This document shows positions 38,214 to 46,602 of a stretch of DNA of 64,000 nt, in pieces. Below the pieces are notes generated by a model, which saw only the letters and a program-made list of their open reading frames with translations, was not told where the DNA came from and did not search any database. The translations under genes were made by a program, and so were the position numbers. Origin of the DNA: Leucothrix arctica (GTDB taxonomy: Bacteria > Pseudomonadota > Gammaproteobacteria > Thiotrichales > Thiotrichaceae). The first letter of the stretch is position 1, and every line of letters begins with the position of its first letter. The DNA lies in NCBI RefSeq assembly GCF_003172895.1, contig NZ_QGKL01000021.1, forward strand, positions 1 to 64,000, read 5' to 3'.

Positions 38214-38765
38214 ATGATGTCTTCAAAAGACAGCCTAGCGGGCGATGCGCATGACGCACCGCCCGTCATAGACTTTAAATGGGTAGACCTACCGGGTTTG
38301 TTAGCACTATGGCTGCTAGCGATCATCGTGTTTACCCAGTTTTTCACCCGCTATGTGTTAAATGACAGCTTGGCGTGGACCGAAGAAATTGCGCGCTATG
38401 TCCTGATTTTAGTCGCGTTTTTAGGTGCCGTTACTGTCAGCCGTAAGGGAACACATATTTTCTTAGAATTTTTTTACCGCTATCTATCCCCCGCCTTAGG
38501 TCGCTATCTGTCGATGTTGATGGACGTGATCAGTGCCGGTTTCTACGGGTATTTGACGATCACGGCTGTTCAACTGGCCCTGAAAACCAGAACCAAAATG
38601 GCGTCCGTCGAAATTCCAAAAAGCTTGTTGTACTGGTGCGTTGCAGTTGGTTTAGCAGCGATTACCGTGTATTCCGTTATTTGGTTAATACGTAAGTATC
38701 GCCAAACACCCGAAGAACTCATCGAAGAGCTAGAAAGACGCGCGCTCTCAGAAGCCATGGAATAG
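38214..38765 (+). CDS. dctQ: TRAP transporter small permease DctQ
   Basis: A 183-residue inner-membrane protein, four helices, with RYVLNDSLAWTEEIARYVLILVAF, the signature of the Q subunit, near residues 44-67. A charged cytoplasmic tail ends the protein. AAGGAT lies upstream. It is 21 bp from dctP and 9 bp from dctM, a tight operon. Confidence 0.92.
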   Translation: MMSSKDSLAGDAHDAPPVIDFKWVDLPGLLALWLLAIIVFTQFFTRYVLNDSLAWTEEIARYVLILVAFLGAVTVSRKGTHIFLEFFYRYLSPALGRYLSMLMDVISAGFYGYLTITAVQLALKTRTKMASVEIPKSLLYWCVAVGLAAITVYSVIWLIRKYRQTPEELIEELERRALSEAME

Positions 38766-38774
38766 GTAGGAACT

Positions 38775-40052
38775 ATGTCAATTTTATACTTATTTCTCGT
38801 TTTATTTATACTGCTGATCGCAGGTGCGCCTGTTGCAGTCGCGCTAGGTCTGGCATCCTTAGTATTTATACTGCTGGATGGTATGCCAAGCCTTGTGGTA
38901 CTGCATAACATGGTAGGAGGGATTAACTCATTCCCGCTCATCGCCGTGCCATTTTTCATCATGGCTGGTCACTTGATGAACACCTCAGGCATCACTACCA
39001 AAATATTCGCCTTTGCACGTGCGGCAGTGGGTTGGATGTATGGTGGTCTGGGTCATGTCAATGTGGGCGCGAGTGTGATTTTTGCAGGGATGTCTGGCGC
39101 AGCAGTTGCTGATGCCGGTGGCCTTGGCAATATCGAAATTCGTGCAATGAAAGATGCCGGGTACGACACCGATTTTTCAGTGGGTATCACCGCCGCCTCA
39201 TCCACCATCGGCCCGATCATTCCACCGTCATTGCCACTGGTTGTTTACGGGGTCATTGCTGATACGTCTATTGGTCAGTTATTTGCCGCAGGGCTGATAC
39301 CAGGCTTGTTAATGGCAACGGCATTGATGATTATGGTCTCAGTGTTCTCGCGCATTCGTAAGTATCCTCGTGACGAGCGCTTCAGCTTGAGCATCTTCAT
39401 CAGCTCATTTGGTCATGCAATATTACCGCTAATGACACCCATCATTATTGTAGGTGGTATTTTAACGGGCGTATTCACACCCACAGAAGCGGCTATCGCT
39501 GCGGTGGCTTACTCATTATGTTTGGGTTTATTTGTTTACCGCACCTTGAGCTGGAAGCAGATTTTGAAAGTGTCGCAAGACACGGTTGAAACGACCGCAT
39601 CGATCATGATGATTGTGGCAGCCTCTTCCATTTTTGCTTGGATTTTAACGGCTAACCAAGTTGCCCAAGCCTTTGCGACCGAGCTACTGAGCTTCACTCA
39701 AGATAAAACTGCGATTTTGCTGATTATTATGCTGATCGTGTTAGTGGTAGGTTGCTTCATGGAAACCATCGCTGCCATCACTATCTTGACGCCGGTGTTA
39801 CTACCTGTTGCCATGCAATTTGGCATCGACCCTGTTCACTTCGGCATTATCTTGATCCTAAACCTAATGATTGGCTTGCTGACGCCACCAGTTGGGATGG
39901 TGCTGTACGTACTCTCCAAAGTCTCCGGCGTGCCCTTTGAGCGTTGCGTGATTGCGACTGCACCCTTTTTAGTGCCTCTCATAATCGTCTTAGTACTACT
40001 GACCTTTATTCCTGCGCTATCCATGTGGTTACCAACACTGATTTACCGCTAG
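38775..40052 (+). CDS. dctM: TRAP transporter large permease DctM
   Basis: A 425-residue polytopic protein of typical DctM length. Motifs include GAPVAVALGLASL, PLIAVPFFIMAGHLMN, SGAAVADAGGLGNIEI, AASSTIGPIIPPSLPLVVYG and FTPTEAAIAAVAYS. It completes the second TRAP system. Base composition is somewhat more GC-rich than that of the first TRAP operon, so the two loci are unlikely to be recent duplicates. Confidence 0.94.
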   Translation: MSILYLFLVLFILLIAGAPVAVALGLASLVFILLDGMPSLVVLHNMVGGINSFPLIAVPFFIMAGHLMNTSGITTKIFAFARAAVGWMYGGLGHVNVGASVIFAGMSGAAVADAGGLGNIEIRAMKDAGYDTDFSVGITAASSTIGPIIPPSLPLVVYGVIADTSIGQLFAAGLIPGLLMATALMIMVSVFSRIRKYPRDERFSLSIFISSFGHAILPLMTPIIIVGGILTGVFTPTEAAIAAVAYSLCLGLFVYRTLSWKQILKVSQDTVETTASIMMIVAASSIFAWILTANQVAQAFATELLSFTQDKTAILLIIMLIVLVVGCFMETIAAITILTPVLLPVAMQFGIDPVHFGIILILNLMIGLLTPPVGMVLYVLSKVSGVPFERCVIATAPFLVPLIIVLVLLTFIPALSMWLPTLIYR

Positions 40053-40058
40053 AAAATG

Positions 40059-40095
40059 GTAGGGTTGAGGTTAGTCTTCCTAGCCTCAACCTACT
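40059..40095. terminator. Bidirectional terminator between dctM and the MATE gene
   Basis: GTAGG-TTGAGG-TAG pairs with CTA-CCTCAA-CCTAC, with one bulged base. On the minus strand it is followed by a TTTTCT run (complement of 40052-40057), serving the MATE transcript. The plus strand has only scattered T residues. Confidence 0.65.
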
Positions 40096-40107
40096 CTGCT
40101 TTGATCC

Positions 40108-41445
40108 TTAGGCATAACTATCCAATTTTTTGTACAAGGTTCGTCTAAACGGATAGAACTTGAGTGCCTCATCCAACAAAATCACACTAAAGACCAATAA
40201 CAGTGGTGCGTTAAAGTAAATCAACAACGCACACATTGGTATCGCAATCACCCATTGTGTGATCAAGTTAATCCGCACAATCAGGTAGCTCTCACCCATC
40301 GCACGAATCATATTGCCGCAGAACATATTATTCACACGGAAGATTGGGATAAGGATGTAAGAGGGCGCAATGATCGCCAATGCCGTGATCGTTTCTGCTG
40401 ATAAGTTTGTATACAACTGCGGGATAAACAGACTGAAAATATAAAAAGTCGTCACCATTACTGCGCACATCATCCATGTCACTAGCTTCGTTTGTCTCAC
40501 TAAGTTCGGAATGGACTTATAGTCTTCTTTACCCAGCGTTTGACTCACCAAAATCGTACTAGAGTGCGTCCAAGAGTTAACAAACATCGAGACTATTTTA
40601 ACCCAAGGCAAAATAAGCGTAATCGCTGCATAAGAGGAAACGGGCAACTGGGCAAACAGCGCCTGAATCATGAGTAGCCCACCAAACATCACCGCGAAGT
40701 TTGCAACTATCGGGAGCACTTCATGAAAGTGCGCCACCACCGACGTACGACTCACCCGCATAAACCCTGCGATATGACCGTTAATGCGCTCTTTATTAAG
40801 CTGAATGGCGAGGTAAACAAAACGCACAATGATTGCTACCGCACTACCCCAAGCAGCTCCGACTAAACCTAGCTCTGGCGCGCCCCATAAACCATAAATA
40901 AGCGCCGCACTGCACACTATATTTAATGGTATTTCAATCATAAAACCGTAGAGTGGGATACGCGTCTTTTTGGAGGAGTTGAAGTACGACACGATGACTT
41001 TAGTCAGTGACGAAAACAGCACTACGATCAGTGAAATGGTGACGTATTCGATCGCTAGTAGCGCGACATTATCATCATGCGTAATCAGGTGAATAAGCGC
41101 ATCTACACCAAACCATAAAGCAATGATGGTAAATAGACCAAAGCCTACGCTAATAATCCAACCCGACGTTGCCTCAAGCCCAACCTTGTTTATATCACCC
41201 GCGCCCACCGCTCGCGATAGCACTAGCTGCGTACCGTTACCAATCGCCATTTGAATACTGACCAAGAAAGCGATTAGCGCACCACCGATACCAAACGCAG
41301 CCACAGGAATGTCGCCTAAGGCCGCTATAAGCAACAGGTCAACAATGGTGATTGATTGCATAAGCACTGCATTTATCGCCATTGGCCATGCGACAGAGGC
41401 AATACCCCACAAGGTTTTTTTATCTAAGTTTTTAAAGATTTGCAT
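40108..41445 (-). CDS. MATE-family efflux transporter
   Basis: A 445-residue membrane protein with about 12 helices in two homologous halves. MATE features: the start SVAWPMAINAVLMQSITIVDLLLIAALG, GNGTQLVLSRAVGAGD near residues 68-83, and SQTLGKEDY in the second half. Sodium- or proton-driven export of small organic compounds is expected; the substrate cannot be inferred. It stands alone, convergent with the TRAP operon. Confidence 0.88.
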   Translation of the reverse strand: MQIFKNLDKKTLWGIASVAWPMAINAVLMQSITIVDLLLIAALGDIPVAAFGIGGALIAFLVSIQMAIGNGTQLVLSRAVGAGDINKVGLEATSGWIISVGFGLFTIIALWFGVDALIHLITHDDNVALLAIEYVTISLIVVLFSSLTKVIVSYFNSSKKTRIPLYGFMIEIPLNIVCSAALIYGLWGAPELGLVGAAWGSAVAIIVRFVYLAIQLNKERINGHIAGFMRVSRTSVVAHFHEVLPIVANFAVMFGGLLMIQALFAQLPVSSYAAITLILPWVKIVSMFVNSWTHSSTILVSQTLGKEDYKSIPNLVRQTKLVTWMMCAVMVTTFYIFSLFIPQLYTNLSAETITALAIIAPSYILIPIFRVNNMFCGNMIRAMGESYLIVRINLITQWVIAIPMCALLIYFNAPLLLVFSVILLDEALKFYPFRRTLYKKLDSYA

Positions 41446-41895
41446 TTGCCACTTCTACAGAAAGGGGTCTGTTCGAGCGTAGTCGCTCCAGATAGAAGGC
41501 GATTATAGCTTATATGCTAGCTATAGTTTGTATTGGGAGTTATTTGCTGGGCTTCCTGTCACTCCAAACATTCCGCAGCATGGCGCCAGTAGCGAACCCA
41601 AAAGGAAACCGCAGAGATAGTTGTACACCCAGCCGACCTATTTGCGATGACTCATCGCGTAGCAAAATTGAACCAATATGGTGCAGCACTGCAGGGGATA
41701 TTTGACTCATCAACGCATTTTGTCCATCATCAGTGGGTGGTCTTGTGTTTACAGGTACAGCACAGGCCTCCGTTAAGCATATCTACGAGTTGTTGAATCT
41801 GGCATGATAAATGTATAAAACCTTGTTGATGATTTAATTTATGTGCAGTATTGGTTAATACTTAGTACGTACATAGCGGGAAAGCGAAAATACTT
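41446..41895. other. Intergenic region with a possible decayed coding fragment
   Basis: About 450 bases. A plus-strand frame open from roughly 41594 to 41805 reads plausibly coding (ETAEIVVHPADLFAMTHRVA, then LNQYGAALQGIF), but it has no Shine-Dalgarno or good start. Its continuation GLVFTGTAQASVKHIYELL is in another frame. It may be a frameshifted remnant; I could not assign a family. The promoter of the ABC operon is expected after 41800. Confidence 0.3.
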
Positions 41896-42663
41896 ATGAC
41901 AGCAATTTTAGATGTTCAGAACATTCATAAACACTTTGGGCAACTTGAAGTATTACGCGGAATATCACTGACAGCGAATGCAGGAGACGTCATTTCAGTG
42001 ATCGGTTCCTCTGGGTCCGGTAAGTCGACATTCTTACGCTGCATTAATTTATTAGAAATGCCAGACCAAGGCTCTGTCAGTTTGCATGGTAAAGCCATCA
42101 CACTGAAAGAGAATAAAAAAGGCGAGCGCATCGCTACCAACGCAAAACAAGTCCAAGAACTACGTACTAAAGTAGGAATGGTGTTCCAGCAATTCAATTT
42201 GTGGGCACACTTAACCATTCTTGAAAATGTCATGGAAGCACCCGTCCGTGTATTAGGCGTATCAAAAGCAGAAGCAAATGATATAGCCATGACCTATCTA
42301 GAGCAGGTAGGAATCGTCGATAAAGCCGATTCCTACCCTTCGTTCCTATCCGGCGGCCAACAGCAACGTGTGGCTATCGCACGCTCTTTAGCGATGCAAC
42401 CAGACGCTATCCTGTTTGATGAGCCAACCTCAGCACTTGACCCTGAGCTAGTGGGCGAAGTACTGGGTGTTATGCGCAAACTTGCCGACGATGGAATGAC
42501 CATGGTCGTGGTTACTCACGAAATGGCGTTTGCCAGAGACGTTTCAAACCGAGCAGTCTTTTTGCACGAAGGACTGATTGAAGAGCAAGGCAACCCTACC
42601 GACCTGTTTGGCTCGCCACAGTCGGAACGTTTACAACAGTTTTTATCAAATACTGTTTATTGA
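41896..42663 (+). CDS. Polar amino acid ABC transporter, ATP-binding protein
   Basis: A 255-residue ATPase of the HisP/ArtP/AotP type. Walker A GSSGSGKST (35-43), Q-loop VFQQFNLWAHLT, signature LSGGQQQRVAIARS, Walker B AILFDEPTSALDPEL and switch His in VVTHEM. It is the first gene of a cluster with binding protein, two permeases and a hydrolase. Substrate class is a basic or polar amino acid by family. Confidence 0.93.
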   Translation: MTAILDVQNIHKHFGQLEVLRGISLTANAGDVISVIGSSGSGKSTFLRCINLLEMPDQGSVSLHGKAITLKENKKGERIATNAKQVQELRTKVGMVFQQFNLWAHLTILENVMEAPVRVLGVSKAEANDIAMTYLEQVGIVDKADSYPSFLSGGQQQRVAIARSLAMQPDAILFDEPTSALDPELVGEVLGVMRKLADDGMTMVVVTHEMAFARDVSNRAVFLHEGLIEEQGNPTDLFGSPQSERLQQFLSNTVY

Positions 42664-42710
42664 TCGCTTATTTACAAAGTAAATATTTAAAAACCAACGG
42701 AGTAGAGAAA

Positions 42711-43469
42711 ATGACTAAAAAATGGTTATTGTCAGTAGCATTAAGCGCAACACTTTTAAGTGGTTCTGTATTAGCAGCGGATACCTTACGTATCGGAACG
42801 GAAGGCGCATATGCACCTTACAACTTCGTCAATGATGACGGCAAGCTAGCAGGTTTTGAGATCGACCTAGGTAACGCGTTGTGTAAAGAAGTTGATATGG
42901 AATGTGAGTTCGTCAAAAATGATTGGGATTCAATCATTCCAAACCTAATCGCAGGTAACTACGACATCATCATGGCAGGTATGTCGATTACTGATGAGCG
43001 TAAAAAGACAATCGCATTTAGTGATGAATACAAAGCGGTAGATCCTTCAATCTACGCAGCACTAAAAGACACTAAAGTCGATTTCGAAAAGCTAGATGGC
43101 AAGAGCATCGGTGTTCAAGGCTCAACTATTCAAGCCTCTTTCCTTGAAGAGAAATATGGCAAAACTAGCACTATCAAGTCATATGGCAAGCCAGACCAAG
43201 CCGTTGCTGATTTAGCCGCTGGTAACGTTGATATTATGCTAGCTGATGGCGAGTTTGTAAGAACAGTCACGGATGGTTCTAATGGCATGTTAGTGGTTGT
43301 TGGCCCAGAAGAAATGATCGGTGGTGGTATCGGTATTGGTATGCGTCAAGATGCAGAAAAGCTGAAAGACACACTAAACGCAGGTATTGCAGCAATGAAA
43401 GCTGACGGCCGTCTAGATGAGATCATGGTTAAATACTTTAAAGATGTTAAGCCTTACAAGACAAACTAA
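42711..43469 (+). CDS. Periplasmic amino acid-binding protein (ArgT/HisJ-like)
   Basis: The mature domain begins after a signal peptide MTKKWLLSVALSATLLSGSVLAA, which fixes the start at ATG 42711 (CGGAG upstream) rather than an earlier in-frame start at 42660. The 252-residue protein has RIGTEGAYAPYNFVNDDGKLAGFEIDL, the binding-site signature of the lysine/arginine/ornithine/histidine family, and the NDWDSIIPNLIAGNYDIIMAGM segment. Ligand probably a basic amino acid or an acylated derivative, given the hydrolase at the end of the operon. Confidence 0.92.
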   Translation: MTKKWLLSVALSATLLSGSVLAADTLRIGTEGAYAPYNFVNDDGKLAGFEIDLGNALCKEVDMECEFVKNDWDSIIPNLIAGNYDIIMAGMSITDERKKTIAFSDEYKAVDPSIYAALKDTKVDFEKLDGKSIGVQGSTIQASFLEEKYGKTSTIKSYGKPDQAVADLAAGNVDIMLADGEFVRTVTDGSNGMLVVVGPEEMIGGGIGIGMRQDAEKLKDTLNAGIAAMKADGRLDEIMVKYFKDVKPYKTN

Positions 43470-43569
43470 TTTACGCTGACACCTAGGTAAATAACTGCCT
43501 TTGCTCTGTTGGTTACACAATAGGGCAAGGGCAGACTAGTTGCATTACTTCCTCTTACAAGGCACACCC

Positions 43570-44409
43570 ATGATAGAACTTATTCCCGATTGGCTGGGTA
43601 ACTGGCTTGGTCAAGATGGTCTAGACACCATCAAATATTTGACCAATGGCAAGCACATGGCTTGGTACAGCAGTGTTAAGTTCACGCTGATTGCGGCTGT
43701 TCTTGGTGGCGTGTTAGCCGTATTCTTCGGTTTAATGGGCGCTGCAATGAAGCAATCTAAAATTGCACCATTGCGTTGGATTGGAAATATTTACACCACC
43801 ATGGTTCGGGGTATTCCCGACGTATTATTCCTACTCTTTTTTCCGCTAGCCCTTGAGCAACTCGCTGAGCTAGTGATGGCCTATATGTACTGCTCACCAG
43901 AACAGTGGAGCAACGCGACAGGCTGGCCCGTGTGCAGAGAAGCACAGTGGCTACTATCCACCAACGAATACTTACTGATGGCCTGTCTATCGTTTGGTAT
44001 CGTGTTTGGCGCGTTTGCCGCCAACGTCATTTATGGCGCAATGCAAGCCGTACCAAAAGGCCAACTCGAAGCTGCAGAAGCGTTTGGCTTTACAGAAAAA
44101 CAAATTTTATGGCGTTTTCAAATCCGTCAAATGTGGGTTTATGCACTTCCCGGACTGTCTAACGTCTGGCTACTATTGCTGAAAGCCACCTCGCTATTGT
44201 CCTTACTACAAATCACCGATATCGTGTCCTGGGCAGATCGCTTAGGCGCACCTAACTACCTTTCGATGGCTGGTTTAGTCCACCCCGATTGGCGTTGGAA
44301 GTACTACTTGGTGTTATTTATATTCTATATTTTACTAACGATGATATCCGAACGCTTCTTTGCCTTTTTGCAAGTGCGCGCGAGTCGCGGCATGGCGAGG
44401 AGTAACTAA
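43570..44409 (+). CDS. Amino acid ABC transporter permease (HisQ-like)
   Basis: About 279 residues from ATG 43570 (AAGG upstream); an earlier TTG at 43540 is less likely. Several hydrophobic helices and the EAA-type loop AKGQLEAAEAFG-like stretch (PKGQLEAAEAFGFTEKQILW) that contacts the ATPase. An extra roughly 30-residue insert with two Cys (YMYCSPEQWSNATGWPVC) lies between helices in the periplasmic part. The stop shares one base with the next permease start. Confidence 0.9.
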   Translation: MIELIPDWLGNWLGQDGLDTIKYLTNGKHMAWYSSVKFTLIAAVLGGVLAVFFGLMGAAMKQSKIAPLRWIGNIYTTMVRGIPDVLFLLFFPLALEQLAELVMAYMYCSPEQWSNATGWPVCREAQWLLSTNEYLLMACLSFGIVFGAFAANVIYGAMQAVPKGQLEAAEAFGFTEKQILWRFQIRQMWVYALPGLSNVWLLLLKATSLLSLLQITDIVSWADRLGAPNYLSMAGLVHPDWRWKYYLVLFIFYILLTMISERFFAFLQVRASRGMARSN

Positions 44410-45158
44410 TGGATTGGTTAATGAGTACGCCGTTTGTACAAGACATTGTCATCCTATTTAAGCCTGCGCTCTATAACATTTACTTTGCGCTGGTATCGAT
44501 CCCGTTTGGCTTTCCTTTAGCTATTTTATTAGCCCTCGGTAAAAACAGCCGCAACCGCCTAATTGCTTCGTTTTCAAAAGTGTATATCTACGCTTTTCGA
44601 GGATCGCCGTTGTTCATCCAGTTCTTTATGTTTTACTCCATATCGCTGGCGTGTAACCAGTCGCTTTGGAAACCATTAGGACTCGATGGGTTGATGTTGA
44701 ACCCACTGTTTATTGGCCCGCTGGTGTTGATTTTAAATACTAGTGCCTACGCCGCTGAAATATTTTACGGTGCACTACAGACGATTCCAAAAGGCGAGAT
44801 TGAAGCATCACGCGCCTTAGGAATGACTAAGTGGCAAGAATTTCGTACCACAACATGGCCCAACATGTTACGACTCGCGTGGCCTGGTTACACCAATGAA
44901 GTGGTGTTTTTATTCCATGCGACAGCCATTGTCTACTTCACACTACCCGTGATTAATGACCAAAAAGACCTATTGAATAAAGCAGGCGAGCTCTTTGAAA
45001 AAGACTACAACTTGTTCCTACACTTCTCCGTGGCGGCGTTGTACTTCCTCGTAATTTCGATGATATTGTTTTACCTGCTTAACTTGGTTAATAAGTACTT
45101 AAACCGACACCTAAAAGTCCGTAGTAACTTAAAAATTAAGCCTAGTTACATTCGTTAA
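44409..45158 (+). CDS. Amino acid ABC transporter permease (HisM-like)
   Basis: A 249-residue inner-membrane protein, about five helices, with the N-terminal YIYAFRGSPLFIQFFMFY segment and the EAA loop PKGEIEASRALGMTKWQEF. It forms a heterodimer with the HisQ-like subunit. The one-base overlap with the previous stop implies translational coupling. Confidence 0.92.
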   Translation: MDWLMSTPFVQDIVILFKPALYNIYFALVSIPFGFPLAILLALGKNSRNRLIASFSKVYIYAFRGSPLFIQFFMFYSISLACNQSLWKPLGLDGLMLNPLFIGPLVLILNTSAYAAEIFYGALQTIPKGEIEASRALGMTKWQEFRTTTWPNMLRLAWPGYTNEVVFLFHATAIVYFTLPVINDQKDLLNKAGELFEKDYNLFLHFSVAALYFLVISMILFYLLNLVNKYLNRHLKVRSNLKIKPSYIR

Positions 45159-45173
45159 ATACTGAGATTTACC

Positions 45174-46316
45174 ATGTCATTTGAAAAGATTACTCACACC
45201 ATTCGTGGTGACGCACCCGGCAACTCCACTGAGTTAACCTACTTTCGAATAGGGCCTGAAAACGCTGAGCGTAAAGTGTTTTTACAAGCGGCACTTCATG
45301 CGGATGAGCAACCGGGTATTTTGGTGCTTCACCACCTACTCAAGCTGCTTAAACAAGCCGACAGTGACGGTCAGTTAGCCGCAGAGTTTGTTGTTTTCCC
45401 GATGGTAAATCCATTGGGTATGACTGATATTGGTTTCCGTCAACACCAAGGTCGTTACGACCGAGCAACAGGCGTTAACTACAACCGCAACTGGCCAGAC
45501 TTGTATCAAGTCATCGAAGATAAAGTCGCTGATGTGCTGAGTGACGACACAACTAAAAACATCCAAGCAGTGCGACAGTTACTGGCTGAATGGTTGGAAA
45601 CGAGTCAGCCTTGTAGTGCCTTAGAACACCAGCGTCATTGCGTTATGCAGCAAGCGTTTAATGCAGACTACGTGCTGGATTTGCACTGTGACAATGATGC
45701 GTTGGCACATATCTTTACCGCACCTCAGTCAGTTGACGTGATGCAGTCGTTATCTGACTGGATGGGCGCGGCAGCAACACTAACGACAGAAGATAGCGGT
45801 GGTGGCTCGTTTGACGAAGTGTGGTCACTGCTTTGGAACAAATTAGCCAAGGCGTATCCTGATAAAAATATCCCGATGGCCTGTCACTCAGCAACACTAG
45901 AGTACCGTGGACTCTCTGATGTATTTGACCCGCTGAATAAAGACGATGCAGAGCGCTTATATGGCTTCTTACAGGGTCAGTCGTTGATCAGTGGCGAGCT
46001 AATACGCCCTTGCCCACCTGCGACAGCTAAAGCGACCGACTTAGCGGCTACGGAGATGACTCGCGTCACTGAAGCAGGTTTACTAGCTTATAAAGTTGAG
46101 CTGGGTGATGTCGTTAAGAAAGGTGACGTGCTGGCTGACTTGATTGCGCTGGATGGTGAAGAAGCTTTTGTGAAGCGTACGCCTATTTTAGCGGGTACTG
46201 ATGGGGTCATTTTATCGCGCAATAATCAGAAATATGTATGGCCGGGAAGCTCTATTGCTAAGGTTGTTGGTACAGAGGTTTTAGACTCTCGTACGGGTAG
46301 TTTGTTGGTTGACTGA
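45174..46316 (+). CDS. Succinylglutamate desuccinylase/aspartoacylase-family hydrolase
   Basis: A 380-residue zinc hydrolase. The metal site is visible as LHADEQPG (His42, Glu45) and DLHCD (His171), with NYNRNWPD (103-110) for substrate carboxylate binding. The C-terminus (about 305-375) carries a lipoyl-like beta domain (GLLAYKVELGDVVKKGDVLADLI). Family members remove acyl groups from amino acids (AstE, aspartoacylase, DoeB). Being last in the ABC operon, 15 bp after the permease, it probably deacylates the imported compound; which one is not decidable. Confidence 0.85.
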   Translation: MSFEKITHTIRGDAPGNSTELTYFRIGPENAERKVFLQAALHADEQPGILVLHHLLKLLKQADSDGQLAAEFVVFPMVNPLGMTDIGFRQHQGRYDRATGVNYNRNWPDLYQVIEDKVADVLSDDTTKNIQAVRQLLAEWLETSQPCSALEHQRHCVMQQAFNADYVLDLHCDNDALAHIFTAPQSVDVMQSLSDWMGAAATLTTEDSGGGSFDEVWSLLWNKLAKAYPDKNIPMACHSATLEYRGLSDVFDPLNKDDAERLYGFLQGQSLISGELIRPCPPATAKATDLAATEMTRVTEAGLLAYKVELGDVVKKGDVLADLIALDGEEAFVKRTPILAGTDGVILSRNNQKYVWPGSSIAKVVGTEVLDSRTGSLLVD

Positions 46317-46494
46317 GTAGTTGCTTCTGAAGCAACTTCATTAAGAACAACAAAAATAGCACCGCCACCTCAAATATCCAGTGACTCCTGACTCAATAGT
46401 AACTTAACGCTGAAAATGTCTTAAAATAAAAAGTTTGCAGACAAATATGTATCAGATTAATAGCTGGAAAATCTATAAACGCCCTTCTTATATT

Positions 46495-46574
46495 GCAATT
46501 AGACGGGGCTGTAGATAGCAATTGGACGCTATACTAGATAGCAATTGGACGCTATACTAGATAGCAATCGGACG
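46495..46574. repeat. 23-bp periodic repeat array upstream of the DUF4143 gene
   Basis: The core GCAATTRGACG occurs four times at exact 23-bp spacing: 46495, 46518, 46541 and 46564 (the last reads GCAATCGGACG). Copies two and three are part of a perfect 23-bp tandem repeat (46512-46534 and 46535-46557). Each full unit contains the dyad ATAGC-N8-GCTAT. The array ends 28 bp before the ATPase start and looks like an operator array. Confidence 0.8.
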
Positions 46575-46602
46575 ACAGTCTGGCAAAAAAATTACCGTAG
46601 CT

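Noticed and set aside
38570-38962. 130-codon minus-strand frame
   Set aside because: Antisense shadow of dctQ and dctM.
41514-41705. 63-codon plus-strand frame in the gap before the ABC operon
   Set aside because: No start signals; composition does not look coding.
46495-46574. CRISPR-like array
   Set aside because: Unit length is 23 bp with no unique spacers between repeats and no cas genes, so it is a tandem operator-like array, not CRISPR.
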